Below, one piece after another: positions 16,540-26,301 of a DNA stretch of 64,000 nt; the first letter of the stretch is position 1, and the number at the start of each line of letters is the position of its first letter. Source of the stretch: JBBPZA01 sp963728925 (GTDB lineage: Bacteria; Actinomycetota; Thermoleophilia; Solirubrobacterales; Solirubrobacteraceae); assembly GCA_963728925.1 (NCBI GenBank), contig CAVSMB010000023.1, forward strand, positions 59,559 to 123,558, written 5' to 3'. A program made the translations under genes and the position numbers. The notes under the pieces are model-generated. The model made no database searches. It was not told where the DNA came from and was given only the letters and a program-made list of their open reading frames with translations.

Positions 16540-17103
16540 GTGATCATCAGCACTAATCAGTTCAAGAACGGGAACCACATCGAGGTCGACGGGACCGTCT
16601 TCAAGGTCCTCGAGTTCCAGCACGTCAAGCCCGGCAAGGGCGGGGCGTTCGTGCGGACCAAGCTGCGGCGGGCGCAGGACGGGGCGGTGATCGACCGGAC
16701 CTTCCGGGCCGGCGAGAAGTTCCGCGCGGTGCGGACCGAGTCGCGCAAGATGCAGTTCCTCTACGCCGACGGCACCGACGCTCACTTCATGGACGCCGAG
16801 TCCTACGAGCAGCTCGCGATCCCCGAGGACTCTCTGCGGGACGCCCTGCGCTGGACACGGCCCAACGACAGCGTCGACCTGCTGTTCATCGACGAGCGGC
16901 CCAACGACCTCGCAGTGCCCAGCGCGGTGGATCTCGAGGTGACCGAGACCGAGCCGGGGTTGCGCGGTGACACGGTTTCGGGTGGCGGCGACAAGCCCGC
17001 CACCCTGGAGACGGGCGCGACGATCCGCGTGCCGCTGTTCGTGAACGTGGGCGATCGCGTGCGGGTGGACACGCGCTCGGGCCACTACGTCTCGCGCGCG
17101 TAG
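16540..17103 (+). CDS. efp: Elongation factor P
   Basis: 187 residues from GTG 16540: STNQFKNGNHIEVDGTVFKV, then the KOW-like first domain with LEFQHVKPGKGGAFVRTKLR carrying the loop Lys at the tip, two OB domains, and the C-terminal VPLFVNVGDRVRVDTRSGHY. EF-P enters the ribosomal E site and relieves stalling at polyproline. The start differs from the standard M-I-S-T-N-Q by a doubled Ile codon (ATC ATC), which is consistent with a reconstituted start after insertion. The frame is open upstream through the P-ATPase fragment, so GTG 16540 is chosen by homology. Efp normally lies next to nusB; here junk separates them. Confidence 0.9.
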   Translation: MIISTNQFKNGNHIEVDGTVFKVLEFQHVKPGKGGAFVRTKLRRAQDGAVIDRTFRAGEKFRAVRTESRKMQFLYADGTDAHFMDAESYEQLAIPEDSLRDALRWTRPNDSVDLLFIDERPNDLAVPSAVDLEVTETEPGLRGDTVSGGGDKPATLETGATIRVPLFVNVGDRVRVDTRSGHYVSRA

Positions 17104-17130
17104 CTGCTGCGCGTCTCGCGCGCGTAGCTG
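17088..17130. repeat. Tandem duplication of the efp stop region
   Basis: CGTCTCGCGCGCGTAGCTG occurs exactly at 17088-17106 and 17112-17130 (period 24). Both contain the TAG stop in the same frame, so readthrough of the first would add only eight codons before the second. Confidence 0.85.
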
Positions 17131-17171
17131 CGAGAACGGGCCCGAGCGAACGCCGCGCATTCGGAGCCGAG

Positions 17172-18017
17172 ATGTGCGCGTCGCTGGAGACCCTCGTCAT
17201 CGCAGCCTACGTGTTCGCCGCGACGCTGCGAATCGATCGGCCGGGCCCGGAAGGAAATGTCAGCGATCACGAGCTGATCGCGTGGCGGTCGCCCAAGCGG
17301 TCACTGGGTTGTGCTCGGATCGCCAGTTCTTGGGCACGATCGACCGGTTGCTGCCGGGCATGTTCCCGGCGCTGCCCGACCAGTCGCAGTACACCGCCGG
17401 CTGCGCAGGCTGACGCCGTACATCACCACGGTTCAGCTTGGGCTGGCTGAGCTGGTCGCCGACGGGCACGTCCGACTCGTCGACGGCACCTTGCTCGGCT
17501 GCGCCAACTACGCCGGCTGCGCCTCCAAGAGCGCCTTCGGCGGGCATGCCGCCTTCGGCTACTGCGCCGCCAAAAGCCAGTGGTACTGGGGAATGCGACT
17601 GCTGCTGATCACCGACCGGCGCGGCGCACCGGTCGGCTACGACCTCAGGCCCGCCAACGAAAACGAACGCGAAGGCGTCTTTCAGCTCGCCAGCGCGCAC
17701 CCCGACACGGTCCTGTTCGCCGACGCCGGACACCGCGGCCGCGAGCACCACGAAAGCCTCGACCTCGCCGGCGTGCAGTTGATCGTCCCCGACAAGCATC
17801 AGCTCGGCCAACGCCCGCCCGCCGAGATCGACAAGGCCCGCATCCGCCTCGTGATCGAGTCGGTCTCTCACCTCAAGCGCCAAATGCGTATGGAGGACCA
17901 CTCGCCAAGACCCTGCCCGGCCTCGCGCAACGCATCGTCCAGCGCCTCCTCGCGCTAACGCTCAGCATGCTATCAACACCATCTGGGACGGTGGGTAGAG
18001 GAGATAAAAATAGCTAG
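17172..18017 (+). pseudogene. IS982-family transposase, several frameshifts
   Basis: Pieces in successive frames: VSDHELIA, then VAQAVTGLCSDRQFLGTIDR and LLPGMFPALPDQSQY, then LVDGTLLGCANYAGCASKSA and AKSQWYWGMRLLLITDRRGA, VLFADAGHRGREHH, HLKRQMRMEDH, and last LAKTLPGLAQRIVQRLLALT. These are the IS982 DDE core (the D of LVDGT, the D of FADAG, a late Glu) with its downstream helix. At least three frame changes (near 17280, 17400 and 17900) inactivate it. No convincing terminal inverted repeats were found. It lies between efp and nusB. Confidence 0.75.
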
Positions 18018-18360
18018 CGGACGGCGAGCGTCCCGGCGCCCTCGCGCAGCGCCCGCTTGGCCGCCTTGTCGTAGCGCCCGCGCAGCTCGCGCTCGAAGGA
18101 CCGCGAGGCCCGCGCCGCCGCGACGGGCGAGCCCTGGGCATGGGCCAGGTGGGCGCCCCACCGGAGACCGAGACGGCCGCCTGGACCCTGGAGGAGGGGC
18201 CGGGGTTGCCGCTCGAGCCGGGGTCATCCGAGCGCCAGCCTACGAGCAGGGAGGTGGCTGCCCCGGCCGATCCGCCGCCGACGGAGATCCTCGAGTGGTA
18301 CATCGAGGGTGGACGCACGAGGACGGGGAAGCTGCGACCACCGCGGTACGGGATTCTCAG

Positions 18361-18498
18361 CTATCTCGTCGACGCCTTCCGGGCGAGCTCGTCGCGGCGC
18401 GCCCAGAGCACGGTGGGCGCGTTGGCGGCCGCGAGCGAGGCGACCGTTGTGCCCCACGAGGGCGCGCCGATGAGGGCGACACGTGGCTGCCGGCCCAT
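18361..18498 (-). pseudogene. Glycerol-3-phosphate dehydrogenase (GpsA) N-terminal remnant
   Basis: ATG 18498 gives 45 residues with RVALIGAPSWGTTVASLAA and PTVLWARRDELAR, the Rossmann NAD-binding start of GpsA (usual GAGSWGT) up to the second strand. The frame then stops at 18361 and no further GpsA sequence follows. From 18018 to 18360 an open minus frame ends in RASRSFERELRGRYDKAAKR but is not recognised. The remnant's start faces nusB's at 18523. Confidence 0.55.
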
Positions 18499-18522
18499 CG
18501 GGAGCAACACTACCCTGTCGCC

Positions 18523-18927
18523 ATGCGCAGGACCGACCAGCGCCGCGCGGCGACCTTCGCCCTCTACCAGCACGATCTCACCGGCCGGCCGCTGGACGAC
18601 GTCTTCCGTCGCGACGCACGGCCGTTCACCCGGGCGCTGGCCCATGCGGTCCAGGACCACCGCGATGAGCTCGACGGCGTGCTCGAACGCCATGCGACGG
18701 GCTGGACGGTCGATCGCATCGCGCCGCTGGAGCGCTCGATCCTGCGCGTCGGCCTGCTCGAGCTGCTGTACCCCGAGCTCGTGGCCGATCCGGAGCCGAT
18801 TCCCCCCGAGGCCGCCATCGACGAGGCGGTGGAGACCGCGAAGACCTTCTGCGGAGCGGACACACCGAAGTTCGTCAACGGGATCCTTGGGACGGTCCTG
18901 CGCGAGCGCGAGGGCTCGCCGCGATGA
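18523..18927 (+). CDS. nusB: Transcription antitermination factor NusB
   Basis: 134 residues from ATG 18523. RRTDQRRAATFALYQHDLTG, then ERHATGWTVDRIAPLERSIL and RVGLLELLYPE, AIDEAVETAKTFCGADTPKF and VNGILGTVL form the all-helical NusB fold with its conserved RNA-binding Arg/Gln start. NusB with S10 binds boxA RNA and helps rRNA antitermination. Its stop overlaps the next start (ATGA), so the two are translationally coupled. In most actinobacteria it directly follows efp. Confidence 0.92.
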   Translation: MRRTDQRRAATFALYQHDLTGRPLDDVFRRDARPFTRALAHAVQDHRDELDGVLERHATGWTVDRIAPLERSILRVGLLELLYPELVADPEPIPPEAAIDEAVETAKTFCGADTPKFVNGILGTVLREREGSPR

Positions 18928-19154
18928 GCGGCCCGGGTAGTGGCCAGGACCAGGGGCTCGAGGGCCTCGACGAGTTCGTCCGCGAGCTCGAGGACGCCGC
19001 GGCCCGGCTGCGGGGCGGGGGGCTCGAGCCCGAGGACGCGGCGCAGCTCGTCGAGGAGTGCGCGCGGCTGGCGACCCAGGCGGGCGGCGAGCTCGACCGC
19101 CTGACGCGCGACGCGACCTCCGACGCGCGCCCGGGCCAGGGCGAGCTGCTCTAG
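18924..19154 (+). CDS. Small XseB-like helical protein
   Basis: 76 residues overlapping the nusB stop by 4 bases. LDEFVRELEDAAARLRGGGL followed by EPEDAAQLVEECARLATQAG has the two-helix pattern and the Gly-Leu-Glu-x-Glu turn of exodeoxyribonuclease VII small subunits. The large subunit (XseA) is not in the window. The match is by pattern only; another small coiled-coil protein is possible. Confidence 0.5.
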   Translation: MSGPGSGQDQGLEGLDEFVRELEDAAARLRGGGLEPEDAAQLVEECARLATQAGGELDRLTRDATSDARPGQGELL

Positions 19155-19325
19155 CTCGTACAGGTCGAATGGCAGAGCGGCCAAGGTCGGCGCCGGCCTC
19201 GGTCGGCGTGCCGAGAACGAAATGTCTGACGTCAGACGGGAAGGAATGGGAGGTCACGGGCGTCTTGGTGGTCAGTGACCACTGTGCGGGGGCTGTCCGT
19301 CCCCGTGGCCGCCAAGGAGGCAACG

Positions 19326-19988
19326 ATGTGCACCGAAACCGCCGTCGCAGCGCACCTCGCCGCGGACAACGCGTGGAACCGCGGCTTCGCCGCGATCTAC
19401 GCCCCGCTGATCAGGGTCGTCGAGCTCGCCGGAGTCGGCGCGGCCCGCCGTGAGGTCGTCGAGCGGGCCGCGGGCCGCACGCTCGAGGTCGGCGCCGGGA
19501 TGGGCCACGCGCTGCCGCATTACGGGTCGGCGGTCAGCGAGCTGATCCTGACCGAGCCCGACATCGCCATGCTCAGGCCCCTGGAGCGTCGCGTGGCGCG
19601 CTCGGGCAGGGCGGCGCAGGTCGTCCGCGCCGCCGCCGAGGAGCTCCCGTTCCCCGACGCCAGCGTGGACACGGTGGTCGTCAACCTGGTGCTGTGCACC
19701 GCGCCGGACCCCGCCCGCGCATTGCGCGAGATCGCCCGCGTGCTGAGGCCGGGCGGGCAGCTGCTGTTCCTCGAGCACGTGCGGGCCGACAGCCCGGGCT
19801 GGGCACGCGTGCAGGAGCGCGCCCGCGGCCCGTGGAGCCGGTTCGCGGTCGGCTGTCAGCTCACGCGCGACACCCTCGCCGAGCTGGAGGCCAGCCCGCT
19901 CGCGGTCGCCGACGTCGAGCGCCGGCGGCTGGCGCTCATGCCGCTCCTGCATTCCTACATCGCGGGCCGGGCGATCCGACCGCTCTGA
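19326..19988 (+). CDS. Class I SAM-dependent methyltransferase
   Basis: 220 residues from ATG 19326, with a near-ideal AAGGAGG eight bases upstream. Motif I is GRTLEVGAGMGHALPHY, the acidic strand-2 end is ILTEPDIAM, and the post-motif region reads LPFPDASVDTVVVNLVLCTA, then LREIARVLRPGGQLLFLEHV. This is the UbiE/PhlA-type methyltransferase family; the substrate may be a lipid quinone or small metabolite. It sits between nusB and the isoprenoid genes, so a role in isoprenoid quinone formation is plausible but unproven. Confidence 0.82.
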   Translation: MCTETAVAAHLAADNAWNRGFAAIYAPLIRVVELAGVGAARREVVERAAGRTLEVGAGMGHALPHYGSAVSELILTEPDIAMLRPLERRVARSGRAAQVVRAAAEELPFPDASVDTVVVNLVLCTAPDPARALREIARVLRPGGQLLFLEHVRADSPGWARVQERARGPWSRFAVGCQLTRDTLAELEASPLAVADVERRRLALMPLLHSYIAGRAIRPL

Positions 19989-20091
19989 CGGTTGACCGGG
20001 CGGCGCTGTACGAACCGGCGCACGACGCGACGCACGCGTCCTGCAGCGTGTCGTGCAATGGGCGCGGGGCGCCCACTAGCCTTGCGTGGCG

Positions 20092-20982
20092 ATGAGCGTG
20101 CACGCCCCCGCCGCCTACCCGGAAGCCCTGCGCGAGCAGGTCGAGGCCTACCTCGAGAGCCTGCGCTTCTCGACCGAGCCGGCGGCCGCCGGCCTGGAGG
20201 AGGCCATGCGCTACTCGCTGCTCGCCGGCGGCAAGCGCGTGCGTCCGGTGATCGCCCTCTCCACCGCGCGCGCCATCGGGCTCGACCCCGGGAGCGTGAT
20301 GCCGCTCGCCGCCGCCATCGAGCTCGTCCACACCTACTCGCTGATCCACGACGACCTGCCGGCCATGGACGACGACGACCTGCGCCGCGGGCGGCCGACG
20401 TGCCACAAGGTCTTCGGGGAGGACGTCGCGATCCTCGCCGGCGACGGCCTCTACGCCGAAGCCTTCCGCCACGCGCTCACCGAGCAGCGCGGCGCCCCGG
20501 CGCACGTGCTCGCGGCCGTGGCCGAGCTCGCGGTGTCGACCGGGGTCGACGGGATGGTCGGCGGCCAGTACATCGACGTGGCCGACTCGGCGCCCTCCGG
20601 AGCCGACGGCCTGCGGCGCCTGCACGAGCTGAAGACCGGCCGGCTCATCGGAGCGTCGGTCGCGTGCGTACTCCTGATGACGGGAATGAGTGAACCAGCG
20701 ACGCTACGCTTCCGCAGCTACGCGGCAGAGCTCGGCGTCCTCTTCCAGATCGTCGACGACATCCTCGACGTGACGGGCACGGAGGACGCACTGGGCAAGC
20801 CGCGGGGCAGCGACGCGCGGCACGGCAAGAGGACCTACGTCACCGAATTCGGGCTTGATGGTGCGCGTGGCCTCGCGGGAGATTGCCATCGGAACGCCCG
20901 TGACACCCTTGCGGACGCCGCCCCGCAAGGAGCACCGGAGCTCGAGCAGATCACCGACTTCATCTACACACGGAGCTCATGA
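20092..20982 (+). CDS. Polyprenyl diphosphate synthase (FPP/GGPP type)
   Basis: About 296 residues. The first Asp-rich motif is LIHDDLPAMDDDDLRRGRPT, the second FQIVDDILDVTGT, with the lysine of AGGKRVRP before them. The residues before the first motif (VHTYSL) suggest a short-chain product such as farnesyl or geranylgeranyl diphosphate. It condenses isopentenyl units to supply quinones, carotenoids and the undecaprenyl carrier. The stop overlaps the dxs start by ATGA, giving a two-gene isoprenoid operon. GTG 20086 is an alternative start two codons upstream. Confidence 0.9.
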   Translation: MSVHAPAAYPEALREQVEAYLESLRFSTEPAAAGLEEAMRYSLLAGGKRVRPVIALSTARAIGLDPGSVMPLAAAIELVHTYSLIHDDLPAMDDDDLRRGRPTCHKVFGEDVAILAGDGLYAEAFRHALTEQRGAPAHVLAAVAELAVSTGVDGMVGGQYIDVADSAPSGADGLRRLHELKTGRLIGASVACVLLMTGMSEPATLRFRSYAAELGVLFQIVDDILDVTGTEDALGKPRGSDARHGKRTYVTEFGLDGARGLAGDCHRNARDTLADAAPQGAPELEQITDFIYTRSS

Positions 20983-22910
20983 CCGACTTCCTTCACCGCA
21001 TCGAGCGCCCCCGGGACCTCCACGCCCTTTCCGACGAGGAGCTCCAGCGGGTCGCCCAGGAGGTCCGCGAGCACATCATCGACACCGTCGGCGAGATCGG
21101 CGGGCACTTCGGGGCCAACCTCGGCGCGTGCGAGATCGCCGTGGCGCTGCACTCGCTGCTGGACTCGCCCACCGACAAGATCCTCTGGGACGTCGGCCAT
21201 CAGGCCTATCCGCACAAGGTCCTCACCGGGCGCCGCGACCAGCTCCCGACCATTCGGCAGTACGAGGGCCTCGCGCCCTTCTGCTCGATCGCGGAGTCCG
21301 AGCACGACGTCATGGGCGCCGGCCATGCCTCCACCTCGATCGGCTACGGGGTTGGGATCAAGGAGGCCATGCGCCGCGGACACGGGCGGGACGGCCGCGT
21401 GGTGTCGGTGATCGGCGACGGCGCCATGACCGGCGGGGTCGCCTTCGAGGCCATCCACCTCGCCGGCGGCCTCGGGACGCCGCTGGTCGTCGTGCTCAAC
21501 GACAACGGGATGTCGATCGCCCCGAACGTCGGGGCGCTCTCGCGCTACTTCAATCGCGTCCGGCTCAACCCCAAGCTCTACCACGCGCGCGAGGATGCCG
21601 AGGGGGCGCTGACCAAACTGCCGGCGGGGATCGGCTCGGCCTTCGAGCGGCTCGGGCCGCACATCAAGGAGTCGATCAAGGCGTTCTGGGCGCCCGGCCT
21701 GTTCTGGGAAGAGCTCGACTGGGCCTACGTCGGCGTGATTGACGGCCACGACGTGGGCGCGCTGCGCAAGGCCGTGGGCGATGCGCTGGAGGCCGACCGC
21801 CCGGTCGTGGTGCACTGCGCCACGGTCAAGGGCAAGGGCTTCAAGCCGGCCGAGGAGGGCGGGCTGGAGGGCATGGAGAAGTGGCACGCGGCCAAGCCCA
21901 AGTCGATCGCCAACGGGGCCCCCGCGCCCGCCGCCAAGCCCGTCGCCGGCGCCCCGACGCCCCCGCCGCAGTACACGACGGTGTTCGGCAAGGCGATGGT
22001 CGAGGAGGTGCGTCGCGACCGCCGGGTCCTCGGGATCACCGCCGCGATGAACTCCGGCACCGGCCTGAACATCCTCCAGCAGGCCGAGCCCGACCACTAC
22101 TTCGACGTGGGAATCGCCGAGCAGAACGCCGTGCTGTTCGCCTCGGGCCTCGCGCTGCAGGGCGCCAAGCCGGTGGCGGCGATCTACTCGACCTTCCTGC
22201 AGCGGGCCTACGACCAGATCGTCCACGACGTGTGCCTGCAGAACCTCGACGTGGTCTTCGCCATGGACCGCGCTGGCCTCGTGGGCGACGACGGGCCCAC
22301 CCACCACGGCGTCTTCGACATCCCCTACCTGCGCTGCCTGCCGAACATCACGCTGATGGCGCCGCGCGACGAGGCGCTACTCGTGCGCATGCTGCACACG
22401 GCGATCGAGCACGAGGGGCCGGCGGCGCTGCGCTACCCGCGCGGCAACGCCGAGGGCGTCGCGCTGCCCGATCGCCCCGAGGCGCTCGCGATCGGCACCG
22501 GCGAGCTCCTTCGCGAGGGCGAGCGCGTCGCGCTGGTCGGCTACGGCAGCGGTGTCGGCAAGGCGCTTGAGGCCGCGGACCTCCTCGCCGAGAGCGGCCT
22601 GGAGGTGACGGTCGCCGACGCTCGTTTCGCTAAGCCGATCGACGCCGGCCTCATGGCCCAGCTCGCGGCCGAGCACGAGCTGCTCGTCACCGTCGAGGAG
22701 GGCGTGCTGGCTGGTGGCTTCGGCACCGCGGTATGGGAGACCCTGTCGGACGGCGGGGCCGTTCCGCGTGTCCTGCGCGTCGGCCTCCCCGACCGCTACG
22801 TGACCCACGGGAAGCCCGCGCTGCTGCACAGCGAGGTCGGCTACACCGGCCGCCGGATCGCCGACCGCGTGAAGGCTGCAGTGCTCGAGCCGCGCTCGGC
22901 GCTCGCGTAG
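20979..22910 (+). CDS. dxs: 1-deoxy-D-xylulose-5-phosphate synthase
   Basis: 643 residues. The thiamine diphosphate site is VIGDGAMTGGVAFEAIHLAG followed by VVLNDNGMSIAPNVG; the His of DVGHQAYPHKVLTGR and the LSRYFNR loop are in place. The transketolase middle domain (YFDVGIAEQNAVLFASGLAL) carries the catalytic Glu, and the Rossmann-like end (LAGGFGTAVWE) is intact. It makes DXP from pyruvate and glyceraldehyde 3-phosphate, the first step of the MEP pathway. The start overlaps the prenyl synthase stop. No frameshift. Confidence 0.95.
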   Translation: MTDFLHRIERPRDLHALSDEELQRVAQEVREHIIDTVGEIGGHFGANLGACEIAVALHSLLDSPTDKILWDVGHQAYPHKVLTGRRDQLPTIRQYEGLAPFCSIAESEHDVMGAGHASTSIGYGVGIKEAMRRGHGRDGRVVSVIGDGAMTGGVAFEAIHLAGGLGTPLVVVLNDNGMSIAPNVGALSRYFNRVRLNPKLYHAREDAEGALTKLPAGIGSAFERLGPHIKESIKAFWAPGLFWEELDWAYVGVIDGHDVGALRKAVGDALEADRPVVVHCATVKGKGFKPAEEGGLEGMEKWHAAKPKSIANGAPAPAAKPVAGAPTPPPQYTTVFGKAMVEEVRRDRRVLGITAAMNSGTGLNILQQAEPDHYFDVGIAEQNAVLFASGLALQGAKPVAAIYSTFLQRAYDQIVHDVCLQNLDVVFAMDRAGLVGDDGPTHHGVFDIPYLRCLPNITLMAPRDEALLVRMLHTAIEHEGPAALRYPRGNAEGVALPDRPEALAIGTGELLREGERVALVGYGSGVGKALEAADLLAESGLEVTVADARFAKPIDAGLMAQLAAEHELLVTVEEGVLAGGFGTAVWETLSDGGAVPRVLRVGLPDRYVTHGKPALLHSEVGYTGRRIADRVKAAVLEPRSALA

Positions 22911-23012
22911 GGCTTTCACCCAGGGTTCACGCGAAGGACACGACCCCTTGACGCGTGGCGACGTGGCGCGCCCGAGACTGGCGCATCCGTTCCTCTCGCC
23001 CCAGGAGGCAGC

Positions 23013-24992
23013 ATGTCCCCACGCCGCTCGCGTCGTGCCGCGACCGGGTTCGTCCTTGCGCTCGCGGCTCTGGCCGCCGGAGCGCTGACCCCGGCCCTCG
23101 CTACGGCTGACTCGTTCAACCTCGAGGGCCACCGCGGCGCGCGTGGCCTGCGTCCCGAGAATACGCTGGCGGCCTTTGGGAAGGCGCTCACGCTCGGCGT
23201 CACCACGCTCGAGCTCGACACCGGCGTCACCCGCGACGGCGTCGTGGTCGTCTCCCACGAGCGGCGCATCAGCTCGCTGGAGTGCGCTGACACCGCACCG
23301 GCGACCCCGGGCGATCCCGCCGCCCCCAACGTGGGCAAGCTCGTCAAGGATCTGACCCTGCGCCAGATCCGAACGCTGGACTGCGGCACGCGGCACCCGG
23401 CGAACCCGGCGACCGACCCGTACGTCGGCACCCAGGAGGCGGTGCCCGGGACGCACATGCCGACGCTCGCGCAGGTCTTCCAGCTCACCGAGCGCTACGG
23501 CGCCGCCGGCGTGAGGTTCGACATCGAGACCAAGATCGATCCCACGGTGCCCGGCGACACGATCGGCCCGGCCGCCTTCGCGAAGAAGGTGACGCGCGTG
23601 ATCCAGCGCTACCGCGTGACCAAGCGCAGCGACCTGCAGTCCTTTGACTGGCGCACGCTGGTCGCGGCGCGGTCGCTGCTTCCCTCCCTGCGCCGCGTAG
23701 CGCTCGCACAGGCCTCGACGATCTTCCCAGGGACCAAGTGGAGCGCCGGGCTGCCGATCGGAGCCAAGCCGTTCGACGGAGGGCTCGCGAAGGTCGTCCG
23801 CAAGGGGCTCAAGGCCTCTGCGCTGTCGGTCAACTACCCGGACATCACCGACGGGCTGATCGCCGCTGCGCACAACCAGGGGCTGAAGCTGATCCCATGG
23901 ACGGTCGACGATCCCGCGATCATGGCCTCGCTCATCGACCGTGGGGTCGACGGGCTGATCACCGACTACCTCGACCGCGCGCGGGAGGTGATGGCGGCCA
24001 AGGGCATCGACCTCCCGGAGGGCTATGACTCGCCCTTCGACGTCGAGGGCCATCGCGGCGCGCGCGCCTATCGACCCGAGAACACGCTGTCGGCCTTCCG
24101 CTACGCGCTCGACAAGCGAGTCGACACCCTCGAGCTCGACACGGGAGTGACCAGGGACGGCGTCCTAGTCGTCTCCCACGACCGCAAGATCAACCCGACG
24201 CACTGCAAGGCGCGGCTACGCCGGCGAGCTGATCCGCGACCTGACGCTGGCCCAGCTCAAGACGCTTGACTGCGGCAACACCGACCCGGGCTTCCCGAAG
24301 CAGGTCGCCCAGCCCGGCCAGCGCATGCCGACCCTGCAGGAGGTCTTCGACCTGGCGGGCTCGCGTGGCGATGACCGCGTGCGCTTCAACATCGAGACGA
24401 AGATCAGCCCGCTGGTCGACGACACCGTCGCCTACGATGTGTTCACGGCGAAGCTGGTCAAGGCGATCGAGGACAACGGGCTGGAGGACCGGGCGATGAT
24501 CCAGTCCTTCGACTGGCGGACCATACGGCTGGCCAAGCGTCTTGACCCGAGCATCGAGACCGTTGCGCTCGTGTGGCAGTACTCCGGGGCCGACTGCGAC
24601 GCTCTTGACGACGAGTGCTCGCTCGAGGCGGTCGTCGGCGACCCGTCGGTGAAGAGCCCCTGGACCGGCGGCCTGGACTGGTGGGCCACGCGGGACCTCG
24701 GCAAACTCGTCCGCCGCGCGCGGGCTGACGTGGTGTCCTCCAACTGGCAGGTCCACGACCCTAACCAGGGCACGGTGCTCTCGGGCGACGCCAACGCGAA
24801 GGAGGACCCGGCGAACTACCACGGCCCGCCCGTCCCAGTCCTGCAGGACCGCTACGGGGCTGCGCGTCGTGCCCTACACCGTCGACGACCCGGCGATCAT
24901 GCAGCGGGTCGTTGACCTGGGCGTCGACGGGATCATCTCCGACGACGTCGACGCGCTGATCCTCGTCGCCAAGCGCAACGGCCTGCGATGAG
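23013..24992 (+). pseudogene. Secreted tandem glycerophosphodiester phosphodiesterase, two frameshifts
   Basis: ATG 23013 with AGGAGG starts a signal peptide (FVLALAALAAGALTPALATA). Two GDPD domains follow: FNLEGHRGARGLRPENTLAA with LELDTGVTRDGVVVVSHERR, and FDVEGHRGARAYRPENTLSA with a matching second half. The two repeats are close copies. Frame changes occur near 24215, where about 15 residues are also lost, and at a G4 run near 24856, where one G fewer would restore GLRVVPYTVDDPAIM and the end at 24992. GDPDs release sn-glycerol 3-phosphate from deacylated lipids or teichoic acids outside the membrane. With the G-run corrected only one lesion remains. Confidence 0.8.
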
Positions 24993-25078
24993 TTCAGGAT
25001 GCCGCCCCCCGCGCCGGCCGTCCATGGGTCGGCGCGGGCGGCGTGGGGCGGCAACTCGGCTTGTAGTGTCGGAGCGAC

Positions 25079-26255
25079 ATGCGGGTTCTGTTCGCCACCA
25101 CCGCGGCGGCGGGTCATTTTCGTCCGCTTGTCCCTTTCGCCGAGGCCTGCAGGCGGGCCGGTCACGACGTGCTGATGGCGGGTCAGGCCGCCGCCGGGCC
25201 GGCGGTCGAGCGAGCGGGCTTTCCCTTTCGGGCCCTCGCTGAGCCGGACGAGGAGGAAGTCGCCGGGTTTCGGGCCGGCCAGGTCGGCCTGTCCTCGGAG
25301 CAGGCGATGGGACGCGCTCTGACAGAGCTCTACATCCGCTTGTACGCGGGCGCGGCCTGGACGGGATGGTTGCGACGATCGAGGAGTGGCGCCCCGACGT
25401 GGTGGTGCGCGAGAGCGCCGAGTTCTCGTCGTTGGTCGCTGCAGAGCGCCTCGGCGTTCCCCAGGCCCTGGTGGGCATCCGCCTCGCGACGCACCTCGAA
25501 AGCCGAATGCTGTCGCTGGCAGGCCCGGCGCTCGACAATCTTGGCGCCACGGCCGGACTCGAACCCGGGCTCGGTATGCGTGCTGCCCGCTCGCTGTGCC
25601 TCACCATGGCGCCTCCCTCGCTCGACGGTCCCGCCGCTCGCTCTGAGCGGGTCCGGCGTTTCCGTGGACCCGACGGCGTCCGCGCCGGGTCACCGCCTGA
25701 TGCGTGGGGCGACCCCGCCGCGCCGCTCGTCTACCTGTCGTTCGGCACAGAGGTGCCCTCGCCGACCCGCGACTACTTCCCTGACCTCTACCGCGCTGCC
25801 CTCGAGGCTCTGCAAGGGGTAGGCGCGCGTGTGCTGGTCACCATCGGCGACCAGCGCGACCCTGGCGAGCTGGGCCAACTTGGGTCTTCGGTCCGCGTGG
25901 AGCGCTGGGTCTCGCAGGCCACCTGATGCCGCACACCGCGGCGATGGTCGGCCACGCAGGCGCGGGGTCGACGCTGACCGCGTTGGCGGCCGGCGTCCCG
26001 ATGGCGCTCGTGCCGCTGTTCGCCGACCAGCCCTTCAACGCGCGCCTCGTGGCCGAGCTCGGAGCGGCCATCGCGCTCGACGGCGGACCGGCGTCCCTTC
26101 CGGCTCTCGGCCAGGCCGTCACCAAGCTGCGCGGCGAGGCGCGCTATCGCGACCGGGCAAGGTCCATCGCCAAAGAGATCCAGACCCTGGCGCCAGTCGA
26201 TGAGGCGCCCGGGGTGCTCTCGGCGCTGGGCGAGGGCCGCGTCCCGTCCGCGTGA
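25079..26255 (+). pseudogene. UGT/MGT-type glycosyltransferase (GT1), two frameshifts
   Basis: ATG 25079: MRVLFATTAAAGHFRPLVPF is the GT-B N-terminal strand and loop of GT1 enzymes. A missing base near 25356 shifts YAGAAW to GLDGMVATIEEWRPDVVV. VYLSFGTEVPS opens the second domain. A second missing base near 25921 separates RVERWVSQA from MPHTAAMVGHAGAGSTLTAL, which holds the UDP-sugar-binding His and GxGS, then GVPMALVPLFADQPFNARLV. Repaired, it is about 392 residues. Such enzymes glycosylate macrolides, sterols or carotenoids. It is close to isoprenoid genes, but the acceptor is unknown. Confidence 0.8.
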
Positions 26256-26301
26256 GGGCTGGCTCTCGTCTCCGCGTGACTGAGTAACGGAGGAGCGGCC
26301 C

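Noticed and set aside
17172..18017. Programmed frameshifting in the IS982 transposase
   Set aside because: IS982 enzymes are usually single-frame and at least three separate shifts are needed, without slippery heptamers.
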